A stretch of 64,000 bases of DNA from AB-629-J13 sp964496365 (GTDB lineage: Bacteria > Fidelibacterota > Marinisomatia > Marinisomatales > AB-629-J13): contig CAZBZK010000002.1 of the NCBI GenBank assembly GCA_964496365.1, forward strand, positions 1-64,000, given 5' to 3'. Both the position numbers and the translations under genes were made by a program. Shown one piece after another: positions 18,707 to 28,723 of this stretch (positions are counted from its first letter, which is position 1; each line of letters opens with the position of its first letter). Below the pieces are notes generated by a model that had not been told where the DNA came from, made no database searches, and saw only the letters and a list, made by a program, of their open reading frames with translations.

Positions 18707-19690
18707 TTATTGAAACCATTTTTTCAACCGTTTTACATCGAAATTGAATGAGATTATATGTTGATTAATTTGGCTGACACCGCCAATGGAATTCATTGAA
18801 TAATTGATGGACGTTTTACCCGAAGCAATACTAAATCCAAATGCAAATTTATTCCGACCAGACCTTCCGAATCTCAATGCACAGGCATTTTGAATATTCA
18901 CTTCAACTCCATAGCGGTACATTCCACCATGTTCTAAAATATTAAAATCGTCATCCAACGTTCTGGTTTTAAATTTTAGACCTCCATCCATAAAAAGATT
19001 TACCTCATACCATTCTTCTTGAAAAACAGGAGTAATGCTTCCTCCGAGGAATATTTCAGGATACAAATGATAGGATATATCTGACGACCAATTAATCGGA
19101 ATTATTTCAATATTTTTTATTTCGAGTCCAAGTGAAAATGATGACCCCCAACTTCTAAAAATACCCGATTTTATAGACATACCATACCCAGTCTCATCTA
19201 ACAAGGACGTAATAATTGAATTCATTCCAAAACCTATATTCCATTGTTTCCATTTCATTGATTGGTGAATCATCACCACAAACCGGTGTTGGCTGAATGC
19301 GGTTATATGTTTGACATCCAATCTATCGTCCCCATTCAGTTCTCCGTCTCCATTGAAGTCCAACAAAGCGTTTCGAGTATCGGGGATATCAAATACACCT
19401 TCATGAACAAAAATAATATTTAGTGGATAGGAATTGAATCGGTAGGCTATTATTTCTCTTGTAATTGAATTAGAAAATCCTCCTTCACTCGAAAATAATA
19501 ATCTTCCATTGGAAAATTGATTCAAACGGGCAGGGTTTATCATTCCCGCATCTTGAGAAAATTTAGCTCCTGTAACCGCATTGCCGATGCCCATAGAAGA
19601 TGCATCACTGAGGATGGGATAAATTGAATTTCCCTTCAAATTAATTGCCATTTGAATCAGAAAAAACAGAAGAATAATACCCTTATTCAT
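18707..19690 (-). CDS. PorV/PorQ-like outer-membrane beta-barrel protein
   Basis: The protein has 327 residues. A signal peptide (GIILLFFLIQMAINLKG) is followed by ASSMGIGNAVTGAKFSQDAGMI, the N-terminal signature of the UPF0164/PorV/PorQ barrels. Alternating hydrophobic strands run to a C-terminal strand ending near NFDVKRLKKWFQ. PorV and PorQ serve type IX secretion, which fits the Por-tailed protein at the right end of the window. An unusual insertion at about 113-127 reads DFNGDGELNGDDRLD, an EF-hand or dockerin-like calcium loop in what should be an early extracellular loop. Confidence 0.7.
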   Translation of the reverse strand: MNKGIILLFFLIQMAINLKGNSIYPILSDASSMGIGNAVTGAKFSQDAGMINPARLNQFSNGRLLFSSEGGFSNSITREIIAYRFNSYPLNIIFVHEGVFDIPDTRNALLDFNGDGELNGDDRLDVKHITAFSQHRFVVMIHQSMKWKQWNIGFGMNSIITSLLDETGYGMSIKSGIFRSWGSSFSLGLEIKNIEIIPINWSSDISYHLYPEIFLGGSITPVFQEEWYEVNLFMDGGLKFKTRTLDDDFNILEHGGMYRYGVEVNIQNACALRFGRSGRNKFAFGFSIASGKTSINYSMNSIGGVSQINQHIISFNFDVKRLKKWFQ

Positions 19691-19710
19691 ATTAATTCAA
19701 ATCGACTTGT

Positions 19711-22347
19711 TTAAACATTATATTTTTCTTTAAGATCAAACAACGCTTGCATTGATTCCAAAGGTGTCATGGAATTTACGTCCATTGAATCTAACTCTTC
19801 CCTCAGTGTTTTTTCTTCCAATTCAAATAAAGTTTCCTGTACATGTTGATTCATACTCCCATCTACAGGTGATGTTTCCTTTGTTTGTGAACTATGTTGT
19901 AACAATACTTCCGTTGCCCGCTTAATAACATCTTGAGGAAGGCCCGCCATTTGGGCAACATGAATTCCATAACTTTTATCTGCAGTACCTGAAATAATTT
20001 TTCTTAAAAAGATGATTTTGTCTTTGTATTCTTTAACCTCTACATGAAAATTAGACAATTTATTTAACGATTTTTCCAATTCAGTTAATTCATGATAATG
20101 AGTTGCAAACAGTGTACGAGCTGCAACTGGTGAATGATTATGTAAATATTCTGTAATCGCCCATGCAAGAGACAAACCATCAAAGGTGGCAGTACCACGA
20201 CCTACTTCATCCAATAGAATAAAACTGTTTTCAGTCGCATTATTTAGAATATTTGCTGCTTCAATCATTTCAACTAAAAATGTGGATTCTCCACCTGCTA
20301 AATTATCGCTGGCTCCCACCCGGGTAAACAGTCGATCAACAATTCCGATTTTAGCATTTTCTGCAGGTACAAAAGAACCAATTTGAGCAAGAATGATACA
20401 CAATCCAATTTGACGTAAATAAGTAGATTTACCTGCCATATTTGGACCTGTAATTAACTGAATTTGATTCGTTTCTGTGTCCAGAATTAAGTCATTTGGA
20501 ATGAACTTTTCTGTCGTAGGAAGTAATTTTTCAACCACTGGATGTCGGGAATTAATAAGGTGAATGATAGGTTTAGTTGATATCTCAGGTTTTACATAAT
20601 TGTTTTGAATAGCCAAAACTGAAAATGTGGTTAAAACATCCAATTTATGAATAGCTTCGGCATTTTTTTGAATGTCCGAAGATTGTAATAAAATTTCTTC
20701 ACATAATTCCTGATAGAGGCGACTTTCTAATTCAAAAATTTTCTCTTCACCACTTAATATTTTTTCTTCATATTCTTTTAATTCTGGAATGATGAACCGT
20801 TCACCATTCACCAATGTTTGTTTTCTAATATATCCGTCTGGTACCTTGTCAAGGTGGGTTTTGGTTATTTCAATATAATAACCAAATACTTTATTTACAT
20901 TAATTTTCAAAGAAGAAATTCCAGTACGTTCCCTTTCTGATGTTTGCAGTTGGGTAATCCAGTCAGAACCTCCTTTTACTATCATTCGTAACTCATCCAA
21001 TTCTGCATGATATCCATCTGCGATTACCCCTCCTTTTTTTAGTGTAGTCCGGGGATCTTTGCTCAGTTTGGTTTGAATTAATTTCAAGAGATAGGATGTA
21101 TCTCCAAACCATTTGATTATAGTTGAATATAAATCATGTGGTTCTTTTTGCAAGAAATGGACAATTTCATTAATAGTTTTATATGTATTTTTTAACCCTA
21201 TTAAATCTCTTGGTGATGATTTATGCCGATTGATTTTTCCTAAAATTCTTTCAATATCTGCAGATTTATCTAACATTTCTCTGAGAGAATAAAGCATTTT
21301 TTTTGATTGTACAAATGAGTCCACTATTTCAAGACGATCATTCAATCTGTATTGATTGGTGAGTGGATTATGAAGCCACTTTTTCAATAATCGTCCTCCT
21401 CCATTTGTAACGGTTTCATCTAGAACATCAATCAATGTACCATGTGTTCCTTGAGTGGATAAAGAATGGAATATTTCCAAATTCCGAATGGTAAAATTAT
21501 CTAATCCCATGATAGAATCAACTGTAATGGGTTTTATTTTTGAGATGTGGTTTAAGGGTGATTGTAAATTTTGTTTTAGGTGATAAATCATCCCCCCTGC
21601 AGCGGAGATACCTAAGGGGTAATCCTCACATCCAAATCCTTTTAAGGATGGTGTTTTTAATTGTTCGGTTAAGAGTCTATAACAATGATTAAAATCAAAA
21701 ATCCAGTTTTCCATTTTGGAAATGAATGGTTTTTGTTTGCGGTACCATGTTGATGTAGAATAAGTATAATCGTTTGGTACTAATACCTCTATTGGCGAAA
21801 ATTGATGCATAGATTCTGTTAAATTTCCTTCATCTGTTTCCCCTAGGTAAAACTCCCCCGTGGACTGATCTAACACGGAAAACCCCACTCTACCTTTTTT
21901 TGCAAATATGGAAAAAATAAAATTATTTGAAGTGTGTAACGATTCAGTTTCAGGTGATAATGTCCCCGGAGAAACCACTTCAATCACTTCACGTTTTACA
22001 ATTCCTTTAGCGAATTTTGGATTCTCCACTTGTTCGCAAATCGCTACTTTATGACCTGCTTTAACAATTTTTGGAAGATAACTATCTAAAGCGTGATGGG
22101 GAAATCCTGCTAGGGGAACGTCTGCTGCAGCACCATTGGCTCTTTTCGTCAACACTATTCCCAGAATGTCTGCTGTTATATTCGCATCCTCATTAAATGT
22201 TTCGAAAAAGTCTCCCATTCTAAACAAGATGATACAATCTGGATACTTTGATTTAATTTTATTATACTGATGCATTAACGGAGTTCCCTTTGAAGAAATT
22301 GAATCCGAGGTGCCCTTTTTAATCATTTTTTGAGCTGAAACAGCCAT
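19711..22347 (-). CDS. mutS: DNA mismatch repair protein MutS
   Basis: The protein has 878 residues. The mismatch-reading motif is LFRMGDFFETFNEDA (F-F-E, against the common F-Y-E). Connector, lever and clamp regions follow, and the ATPase has Walker A GPNMAGKST near residue 635, LAGGESTFLVEM and LLDEVGRGTATFDG. The C-terminal stretch includes ELEEKTLREELDSM. It is full length. No mutL is in the window. It lies 5 nt after selB. Confidence 0.96.
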   Translation of the reverse strand: MAVSAQKMIKKGTSDSISSKGTPLMHQYNKIKSKYPDCIILFRMGDFFETFNEDANITADILGIVLTKRANGAAADVPLAGFPHHALDSYLPKIVKAGHKVAICEQVENPKFAKGIVKREVIEVVSPGTLSPETESLHTSNNFIFSIFAKKGRVGFSVLDQSTGEFYLGETDEGNLTESMHQFSPIEVLVPNDYTYSTSTWYRKQKPFISKMENWIFDFNHCYRLLTEQLKTPSLKGFGCEDYPLGISAAGGMIYHLKQNLQSPLNHISKIKPITVDSIMGLDNFTIRNLEIFHSLSTQGTHGTLIDVLDETVTNGGGRLLKKWLHNPLTNQYRLNDRLEIVDSFVQSKKMLYSLREMLDKSADIERILGKINRHKSSPRDLIGLKNTYKTINEIVHFLQKEPHDLYSTIIKWFGDTSYLLKLIQTKLSKDPRTTLKKGGVIADGYHAELDELRMIVKGGSDWITQLQTSERERTGISSLKINVNKVFGYYIEITKTHLDKVPDGYIRKQTLVNGERFIIPELKEYEEKILSGEEKIFELESRLYQELCEEILLQSSDIQKNAEAIHKLDVLTTFSVLAIQNNYVKPEISTKPIIHLINSRHPVVEKLLPTTEKFIPNDLILDTETNQIQLITGPNMAGKSTYLRQIGLCIILAQIGSFVPAENAKIGIVDRLFTRVGASDNLAGGESTFLVEMIEAANILNNATENSFILLDEVGRGTATFDGLSLAWAITEYLHNHSPVAARTLFATHYHELTELEKSLNKLSNFHVEVKEYKDKIIFLRKIISGTADKSYGIHVAQMAGLPQDVIKRATEVLLQHSSQTKETSPVDGSMNQHVQETLFELEEKTLREELDSMDVNSMTPLESMQALFDLKEKYNV

Positions 22348-22352
22348 GTACT

Positions 22353-24230
22353 TTAATGGTTAAGCATGGTTGAAAAATTGGTTCCTTTTAATCGATCATT
22401 TCCTTTCCGAATGGTTATGCCGATTTTATCTAAATATTCCAAAAGGGGAATAGCAGTTTTACGAGAGAGATCCGTTATAGATTTAAAATCAGAAACACTC
22501 AAAATATCATTGGATTTATAAAATGTTTTCAGCTTTTTATTAAGAAGATTCCAGTCTGACATACTCATCCAAAACTGATCGGAAATATTAATCGTCTCTC
22601 CGTTTCGTTTTAATACATGGAGGAATTCAAGAATTTTGTTCGAGTCAAATTGGGTATTAACACCAATCTCGTTTACGGAAACGGGAAGGAATTTTTTAAG
22701 CAGGAACATATTTTTTATCCTTTTTAAATCTTCCATATCATTAGGATGAATCTCCATTTTAAAAGATTTTAATGCAACCCCTCCATTTTTTACCGAAACA
22801 TCTTTGTCCCCCATTTGGGATAACATGAAATCAAACCAACTCCGACTATATCCCAATTCAGACCGGGCAGATTCTAAATTTAAACGATCTCGATACGGAT
22901 GATCTTTGTGAAATCGACTGAGTAAATCAATCACTTCACGCTGACACTTTGATTGTGATTCCTGAGAAAACACAAATCCATTCTCAAATTTTAAACGATT
23001 TTGCTCGATTAATTTTGTTATGTATTCTTCTGATTTAGAGAATTTTTTCGACCACTCTTTTGTTGAAAATGGAGATTTGGTTGTGGCGTTTACAAATTGA
23101 AGAAATCTTTCTTGAATATTTAAAGAAAGCATTTCACATAATCCCTTCTGTGTTGTCCATGATCCTATGGGGTGTTGGTCTAATATGATACCACCACCGA
23201 TGGTATCAGTGGGAGAATAGGATCGGATAATAAAACGATCATCCATAGCGATAGAAATCGGTTTTTCTAACTTCATTATAACATTGATGGATTCTCCAGC
23301 GGAAATTTTCTTCGGTATAAATATAATCTTCCCAATTATATCCGATGTTCCTACATGAATTCGAATTCGTTGTTCTGCTTTTATTTTCCAATGAGTAGAT
23401 TTAATTAGATGGATATTTGCAATCATCCGAGTTGTCTGATTCATGGAATTAGGAGAAACAATTTCCGCCCCCCGCCAAACATGGGAATAATCAATTCCGG
23501 AAATGTTTATAGCTGCCCGGTCACCTGTTGAAACAAATTCAACTTCTTTTCCATGGCTTTGCAATCCTCTAACTTTACCCGTTTGATTCATCGGCAGAAT
23601 ACTGATTTGAGATCCCACCTTAACCCCTCCTCCAATTACCGTTCCGGTTACAATAATTCCAAACCCAGTTTTTTGAAATACACGGTCTATTTGTAATCTA
23701 AACATCCCATCACCTTTAGACACGTCCTCCTGACCCTTGAGATCAATAAGTGTATCCTTTAATTTGTCAATACCAATTTGATTTACTGAGGAAGTTTTAA
23801 GTATAGATTTTCTTTCTAAAACGGTTCCTTTTGTCTTGTCTCTAATGTCTTCCTCGACCATTTCAATCCATTGGTCATCCGAAATTAAGTCACATTTAGT
23901 CAATACAATTATTCCATCTGGAACCCCCAATAAATCGATGATGTTTAAATGTTCCATCGTTTGAGGCATAATTCCGTCATCTAGTGCAATCACCAAAATC
24001 ACAAAATCTATAGTGGAGACTCCTGCAACCATGTTTCGTATAAAACGTTCGTGTCCCGGAACATCGATAATGGTTATTCGGTCATTTAAAAATGCAAATC
24101 CTAAATCAATGGTCATTCCCCGGTCTTGTTCTTCTGACAATCTATCGGTATCCACACCGGTCAATGCTTTTACAAGTGCGGTTTTTCCATGGTCAATATG
24201 CCCAGCGGTTCCGATAACGACTTGATTCAT
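22353..24230 (-). CDS. selB: Selenocysteine-specific elongation factor SelB
   Basis: The protein has 625 residues. The EF-Tu-like GTPase has G1 GTAGHIDHGKTA (7-18), G3 DVPGHERF from D56, and the TKCDLI G4 motif. Domains II-III follow, then a C-terminal half of winged-helix repeats, as expected for the SECIS-binding part. It delivers Sec-tRNA to UGA codons followed by a SECIS hairpin. It overlaps selA by 4 nt. A candidate substrate mRNA lies at 57375-57896. Confidence 0.95.
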   Translation of the reverse strand: MNQVVIGTAGHIDHGKTALVKALTGVDTDRLSEEQDRGMTIDLGFAFLNDRITIIDVPGHERFIRNMVAGVSTIDFVILVIALDDGIMPQTMEHLNIIDLLGVPDGIIVLTKCDLISDDQWIEMVEEDIRDKTKGTVLERKSILKTSSVNQIGIDKLKDTLIDLKGQEDVSKGDGMFRLQIDRVFQKTGFGIIVTGTVIGGGVKVGSQISILPMNQTGKVRGLQSHGKEVEFVSTGDRAAINISGIDYSHVWRGAEIVSPNSMNQTTRMIANIHLIKSTHWKIKAEQRIRIHVGTSDIIGKIIFIPKKISAGESINVIMKLEKPISIAMDDRFIIRSYSPTDTIGGGIILDQHPIGSWTTQKGLCEMLSLNIQERFLQFVNATTKSPFSTKEWSKKFSKSEEYITKLIEQNRLKFENGFVFSQESQSKCQREVIDLLSRFHKDHPYRDRLNLESARSELGYSRSWFDFMLSQMGDKDVSVKNGGVALKSFKMEIHPNDMEDLKRIKNMFLLKKFLPVSVNEIGVNTQFDSNKILEFLHVLKRNGETINISDQFWMSMSDWNLLNKKLKTFYKSNDILSVSDFKSITDLSRKTAIPLLEYLDKIGITIRKGNDRLKGTNFSTMLNH

Positions 24231-25606
24231 CCTAAATTTTCCTTTATTAATTGGACAACGAGTTTATCTTGGTCCTTTAACACCGCTTTAAAATCTATAA
24301 AATACTTATTTTCATGTATGTATCCGATAAGAGAAGGGTGTCCATGTCTAAAAGTCTTAGCCAATTCTTTTGGTTTCATATTATTGGATGAAAATACCAA
24401 TGCCGCACTGGGTAAAGATTCTGCAGGCAAAGACCCACTTCCCGCTTCAACTACGGTTTGAATAGAGTGAATCCCATACGTTTTTTTAATTTTTGTGGGA
24501 AGGGTATCTAATATTTTATTTACTCTTTTTAATAGTTTTTTTCCCGGCTCCGCTAATAATGAAAGCGTTAAGTTTTTTTTAATTTGTGTCGAAGTTCCAA
24601 TGACTTTTAAGGTTTCTTCCATAAACGCTATGGTGAATTTATCACATCGAACCGTACGGTAAATTGGATTCTGAAGGCATCTATTAATGATCCGCTGTGA
24701 TCCTATCATGATCCCAGACTGTGGACCTCCCAATAATTTATCACCTGAAAAGGTAATAAGTTGAGGTTTCATTTTTACAATTTCATGAACCATACTTTCT
24801 TTAGGAAGACCTAAATTTGAGAAATTTTCCATTGCTCCACTTCCTAAATCTGCCATCACTGGAATCCGTTTTTTTCTACCGATTTCAACCAAAGTTTCCA
24901 GAGAAAGGTCCCTCGTAAACCCTTGAATTTTATAATTAGAAGTGTGTACCCACAATAAGAGTTTTGTATTGGAATTTATTGCCTGTTCCACATCTCTTTT
25001 ATGGGTTCGGTTTGTGGTTCCGACTTCCCTCAAAATACCACCACTTTTTTCAATAATATCCGGAATCCGAAATGCTCCACCTATTTCGACTTCTTGTCCC
25101 CGGGATACGACAACCTCTTTGCCCTCCGCTAACGTATTAATTCCCAAGAGAACTGCGGCAGCATTATTGTTGACAATTAACGAGGATTTACCACCCGTTA
25201 TTGCTTTGAAATAATCTTGTATGTGATCTTGACGATTTCCTCTTTTTCCAGAAACCAATTGAAATTCTAAATTTGAATACCCTTTTAAAGTTTTTAGCCC
25301 ACGTTTGACAATTTCGGAGTGAAGTGGTGCCCGACCTAATCCTGTGTGGAGAACAATTCCTGTCCCGTTAATTACCGATGTTAAACTACCTTTGGATTTC
25401 CACAATATTTCGGTTGTTATATTTTGAATAATTTCTTGTCTGGTACTAAATAATTTTTCAACTTTTGCTTTGGCTCTATATTTCGATAAAATTTCATTAA
25501 TCCAATACGTTAATAGTTTTTTATTATTGTCGGTTATCTTTGTTACCTCGAGTAACACCTCAGATACAGAAGGAATAGTTTTTAATTGGTTTTGTTTCAT
25601 GTTCAA
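24227..25606 (-). CDS. selA: L-seryl-tRNA(Sec) selenium transferase SelA
   Basis: The protein has 459 residues. This PLP enzyme converts Ser-tRNA(Sec) to Sec-tRNA(Sec) with selenophosphate. The PLP lysine is K290 in FSGDKLLGGPQSG. The N-terminal domain starts near TIPSVSEVLLEV, and GTGIVLHTGLGRAPL is the family block. It is coupled to selB. No tRNA-Sec (selC) or selD gene is recognisable in the window. Confidence 0.95.
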   Translation of the reverse strand: MNMKQNQLKTIPSVSEVLLEVTKITDNNKKLLTYWINEILSKYRAKAKVEKLFSTRQEIIQNITTEILWKSKGSLTSVINGTGIVLHTGLGRAPLHSEIVKRGLKTLKGYSNLEFQLVSGKRGNRQDHIQDYFKAITGGKSSLIVNNNAAAVLLGINTLAEGKEVVVSRGQEVEIGGAFRIPDIIEKSGGILREVGTTNRTHKRDVEQAINSNTKLLLWVHTSNYKIQGFTRDLSLETLVEIGRKKRIPVMADLGSGAMENFSNLGLPKESMVHEIVKMKPQLITFSGDKLLGGPQSGIMIGSQRIINRCLQNPIYRTVRCDKFTIAFMEETLKVIGTSTQIKKNLTLSLLAEPGKKLLKRVNKILDTLPTKIKKTYGIHSIQTVVEAGSGSLPAESLPSAALVFSSNNMKPKELAKTFRHGHPSLIGYIHENKYFIDFKAVLKDQDKLVVQLIKENLG

Positions 25607-25634
25607 TACACTAAAATTAATTAATTATCCATAG

Positions 25635-26807
25635 TTAAACTTTGTTCACTTTTGTAATTAAAATCCAATTAAAAAATAAAGCTGGAATTAATATAAATCC
25701 CATGATTGGAAAAATGAAATGTACTCCATATTTTTCCGCAATAAATCCACCAAAAGCTGCAGCACCGGAACCAAATCCTATGTTTAGAAAAAAATTGATT
25801 CCATATCCTAGACCTCGATGGGATGTATTCGTTAAATTTGCTAAAAGTGAATTTGCAATAGGCTGCCAATTAAAATGGACAATTCCTAAAACAAATGCCG
25901 CAACAATTAATATATATCCAGAAACCAACCCCATTAAAATAAACATAGGAATATTTAAAAAAATAATCCACAATAAATAGTTAGGAAGTGAAAATTTACC
26001 TCCTGCCCATCCTCCCATTGCTTGACCTAATATCCCTGCTAATAAAACTAAAGTTGTAAAAAGTCCTCCTCTTAATGTATCCGAAAACCCTAATAATAAT
26101 TCCCGAGTTTCAAATGCAAAATGAACCGGCATAAATGTGGTAAAACCCGTAAATGAAAATCCCATTAATATTGAAATTATAAAATAATATTTTAAAGCAG
26201 ATTTATTGGTTTTTTGAATTGAATTTTGATTGGATTTTCGATGAATCCGTGATTTCTCCCAATTTTTTGAAATAATTAACGTAATAAAAAATAAGAATAA
26301 ATTTATGACAACAATGGATACATATGCATATCTCCATGATCCCAACTCCGTACTAATTGCTCCAATCATCGGACCCAATGCCAATCCAACGGATCCTCCC
26401 ATTCCGTGAATTGCCATTCCTTTTGATAAGTTTGAGGAGTTCCGAGAGATAATGGTTAATCCTGTGGGATGATAAATACTGGAAAAAAGACCGACCAAAA
26501 TCAATCCCAATATCAGAATAAAAAGTGATTGAGCGGTAGCTACAATTAAGCCAGAAAATATAGTCCCAATTTGAAAAACCTTCAGTAATGAAGATGTCCC
26601 CAATTTTTTTTCCAGATAACCAGTAGGTAGAGCTCCAAAGCCATACATGAATGTACTTATAGATGCAATGACACCCAACATTGCCAGTCCGGTCGTAAAT
26701 TCATCCCTGAGAACCAATATGATGGTAGGAAAAATCAGCATTGTACTGTGAACACTGAGATGGGATACAGTAGTAACTCCCAGAATTAATTTTTCTTTCG
26801 GATTCAA
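25635..26807 (-). CDS. Major facilitator superfamily transporter
   Basis: The protein has 390 residues and about 12 membrane helices. The loop between helices 2 and 3 reads GYLEKKLGTSSLLK, a degenerate MFS motif A. Gly-rich helix 5 contains MGGSVGLALGPMIG. The substrate cannot be read from the sequence. It sits 28 nt upstream of selA on the same strand, which could mean co-transcription, but nothing in the sequence links it to selenium. Confidence 0.8.
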   Translation of the reverse strand: MNPKEKLILGVTTVSHLSVHSTMLIFPTIILVLRDEFTTGLAMLGVIASISTFMYGFGALPTGYLEKKLGTSSLLKVFQIGTIFSGLIVATAQSLFILILGLILVGLFSSIYHPTGLTIISRNSSNLSKGMAIHGMGGSVGLALGPMIGAISTELGSWRYAYVSIVVINLFLFFITLIISKNWEKSRIHRKSNQNSIQKTNKSALKYYFIISILMGFSFTGFTTFMPVHFAFETRELLLGFSDTLRGGLFTTLVLLAGILGQAMGGWAGGKFSLPNYLLWIIFLNIPMFILMGLVSGYILIVAAFVLGIVHFNWQPIANSLLANLTNTSHRGLGYGINFFLNIGFGSGAAAFGGFIAEKYGVHFIFPIMGFILIPALFFNWILITKVNKV

Positions 26808-26830
26808 TTTAAATTAGAGCGAATATAAAT

Positions 26831-26863
26831 AAAAAACCCTCACAAATATAAAGAAGCGAGGGT
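26831..26863 (-). terminator. Intrinsic terminator of the ffh-rplS operon
   Basis: On the minus strand ACCCTC (26863-26858) pairs with GAGGGT (26841-26836) across a 16-nt loop, and a run of T follows (26835-26831). It lies 22 nt past the rplS stop and closes the ribosomal-protein operon before the MFS gene. Confidence 0.8.
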
Positions 26864-26884
26864 ATTCATTTTTAAAAGAGGAAA

Positions 26885-27226
26885 TTATCTTCTTTCAGAA
26901 ATTCGTGCAGCTTTTCCTTTCAACTTTCTTATATAATTTAACTTCGCCCTTCTAACTTTTCCTTTCCGGAGCACTTTAATATCGGCAATCATTGGTGAAT
27001 GAAGTGGAAATATTCGTTCAACACCAACACCACCAGAAATTTTTCTGACCGTAAAAGATGCTTCAACACTTCCACCTTTACGGCTGATCACATCACCTTG
27101 AAATTTCTGGATCCGTTCTTTACCTCCTTCTATAACACGATAATCTATAGAAACACGATCCCCTGCTCTAAATGTGGGAATTGAGTCTTTTAAATATTCC
27201 TTGTTTAATTCGTCTATTTTATTCAT
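26885..27226 (-). CDS. rplS: 50S ribosomal protein L19
   Basis: From the chosen start the protein has 113 residues and begins MNKIDELNKEYLKDSIPTF, the normal L19 N-terminus. The GDRVSIDYRVIEGGKERIQ and FPLHSPMIADIKVLRKGKVR blocks follow. A longer reading begins at 27256, but the ATG at 27226 has a GGAG ribosome binding site 6 nt upstream and overlaps the trmD stop by only 8 nt, so it is preferred. Confidence 0.95.
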   Translation of the reverse strand: MNKIDELNKEYLKDSIPTFRAGDRVSIDYRVIEGGKERIQKFQGDVISRKGGSVEASFTVRKISGGVGVERIFPLHSPMIADIKVLRKGKVRRAKLNYIRKLKGKAARISERR

Positions 27227-27944
27227 TATCTTCTCCATTTTTATCGTGGGTAACATATTGTTCCCATAAATCTTTTCTTTTTTTTAATGTTCTTTCTTTT
27301 CGTTTTTCATGCCGCCATGAATCAATGTCCTTATGGTTTCCATTCATTAATATTTCAGGAACAGAAAATCCATCAATTTCTCTTGGACGTGTATAATAGG
27401 GAGCATCCAATAATCCGTTCATAAACGAATCAGATTTAGCAGATTCCAAGGTGTTTAAGACTCCCGGAATCAATCGAACGATACTATCCAACATCACCAT
27501 TGAAGCTATTTCGCCACCAGAGATAACAAAATCTCCCAATGAATATTCATGGGTAACGTATTTATCAATTACCCGTTCATCAATTCCTTTATAGTGTCCA
27601 CAAAGAAAAATAGAATGTTCCACATGACTGAATTCTTGTGCAGACTTTTGATTCCATTTTATTCCCTGAGGTGTTGGATGCACAATTCGTATAGAATCAG
27701 CTGTTCCCCACTTTTCCACAATATAATCGATTGCTTTAAAAAATGGATCTGCCATCATGACCATTCCGCCGCCACCTCCATAGGGTTCATCGTCAATCTG
27801 GCGATAATTTCCATGAGAAAAATCCCGTAAATTGATAACATCAATCTCAGCCAGTTGATTGTCCACAGATTTTCTGACAATGGTTTCTCTGATGAATTGA
27901 TTCACCAATTCTGGAATTGGGGTGATTACTGCGAATCGTTTCAA
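27219..27944 (-). CDS. trmD: tRNA (guanine-N1)-methyltransferase TrmD
   Basis: The protein has 241 residues. It methylates G37 of tRNAs reading CNN codons and prevents frameshifting. The knot region is visible as QIDDEPYGGGGGMVM and LCGHYKGIDERV, with EYSLGDFVISGGE completing the SAM-binding loop. Overlaps rimM by 4 nt and rplS by 8 nt. Confidence 0.96.
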   Translation of the reverse strand: MKRFAVITPIPELVNQFIRETIVRKSVDNQLAEIDVINLRDFSHGNYRQIDDEPYGGGGGMVMMADPFFKAIDYIVEKWGTADSIRIVHPTPQGIKWNQKSAQEFSHVEHSIFLCGHYKGIDERVIDKYVTHEYSLGDFVISGGEIASMVMLDSIVRLIPGVLNTLESAKSDSFMNGLLDAPYYTRPREIDGFSVPEILMNGNHKDIDSWRHEKRKERTLKKRKDLWEQYVTHDKNGEDNE

Positions 27945-28441
27945 TTTAATAATCCTTCCATTGGTGAAATGACGATCACTTCAAACTCCCAGTCCAAATC
28001 TCTCACAATTTCAGGAATAACCGGAACCAAGAATTCTTGCTTTTCGCTTTGAATTACATAAACATCATTTGAAGGTAGCCAAAGTATTTCTTTCAAAATG
28101 CCAATGGAATCCCCTTCTTCTGTTATGATATCAAATCCCAATAAATCTTCCGATATCCAATTTATCTCATCATGCTCAGACACACCGACATACACATACT
28201 GTCCAAGGATGGATTGGGCAGATTGCCGGGAATTTACGCCTGAAAACCTGTATCGATGGTGTTTTCCTGAAGGGATAATTTCTTCTAATTTAATTTTTGT
28301 GTTTGCTGATTTTGAAAATCCTAAAAAAAGTGGTTTTTCATCAATATATTCATCAAAAAACCTTGATAGCGGTTTACATCGCACCTCTCCTTTTAGACCG
28401 GACACTTTGGTCACTTTCCCAATCGCAAATAATCTCTTCAT
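27941..28441 (-). CDS. rimM: Ribosome maturation factor RimM
   Basis: The protein has 166 residues. The N-terminal domain starts FAIGKVTKVSGLKGEVRC, and the PRC-barrel half contains DLLGFDIITEEGDSIG and VPVIPEIVRDLD. It assists assembly of the 30S head around S19. Gene order khpA-rimM-trmD-rplS is the standard one. Confidence 0.94.
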   Translation of the reverse strand: MKRLFAIGKVTKVSGLKGEVRCKPLSRFFDEYIDEKPLFLGFSKSANTKIKLEEIIPSGKHHRYRFSGVNSRQSAQSILGQYVYVGVSEHDEINWISEDLLGFDIITEEGDSIGILKEILWLPSNDVYVIQSEKQEFLVPVIPEIVRDLDWEFEVIVISPMEGLLN

Positions 28442-28446
28442 TGATT

Positions 28447-28683
28447 TTATCTATCAATTACTTCCAGTTTAGCTCTTTTACCACCTTCTTTTGCATTGAT
28501 TGCAAAAACAAGGGACCTAATTGCCGAAATATTCCTTCCCTTTTTTCCAATTATTTTTCCATAATCACCATCACCTACCATTAACTCATAAATGATCTGG
28601 TTTTCTAACTCATTCTTTTTGACTTCCACCTCATCTGGTTTATCAACCAAATGTTTGACTACCATTTCAATAAATTCCTTCAT
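28447..28683 (-). CDS. khpA: KH-domain RNA-binding protein KhpA
   Basis: The protein has 78 residues. A single KH domain has the GxxG loop in GKIIGKKGRNISAIRSL, and residues 1-20 form the usual N-terminal helix. KhpA proteins bind RNA globally and often pair with KhpB/Jag; no khpB is seen here. It lies between rpsP and rimM. Confidence 0.93.
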   Translation of the reverse strand: MKEFIEMVVKHLVDKPDEVEVKKNELENQIIYELMVGDGDYGKIIGKKGRNISAIRSLVFAINAKEGGKRAKLEVIDR

Positions 28684-28723
28684 TTCGTATGACTCCTTTG
28701 AAATTAATTTTATTTTTTTTCGA

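Noticed and set aside
26808..26884. A tRNA-Sec gene near selA/selB
   Set aside because: The gap upstream of the MFS gene holds only an intrinsic terminator; no other gap near selA/selB is long enough for a tRNA-Sec of about 95 nt.
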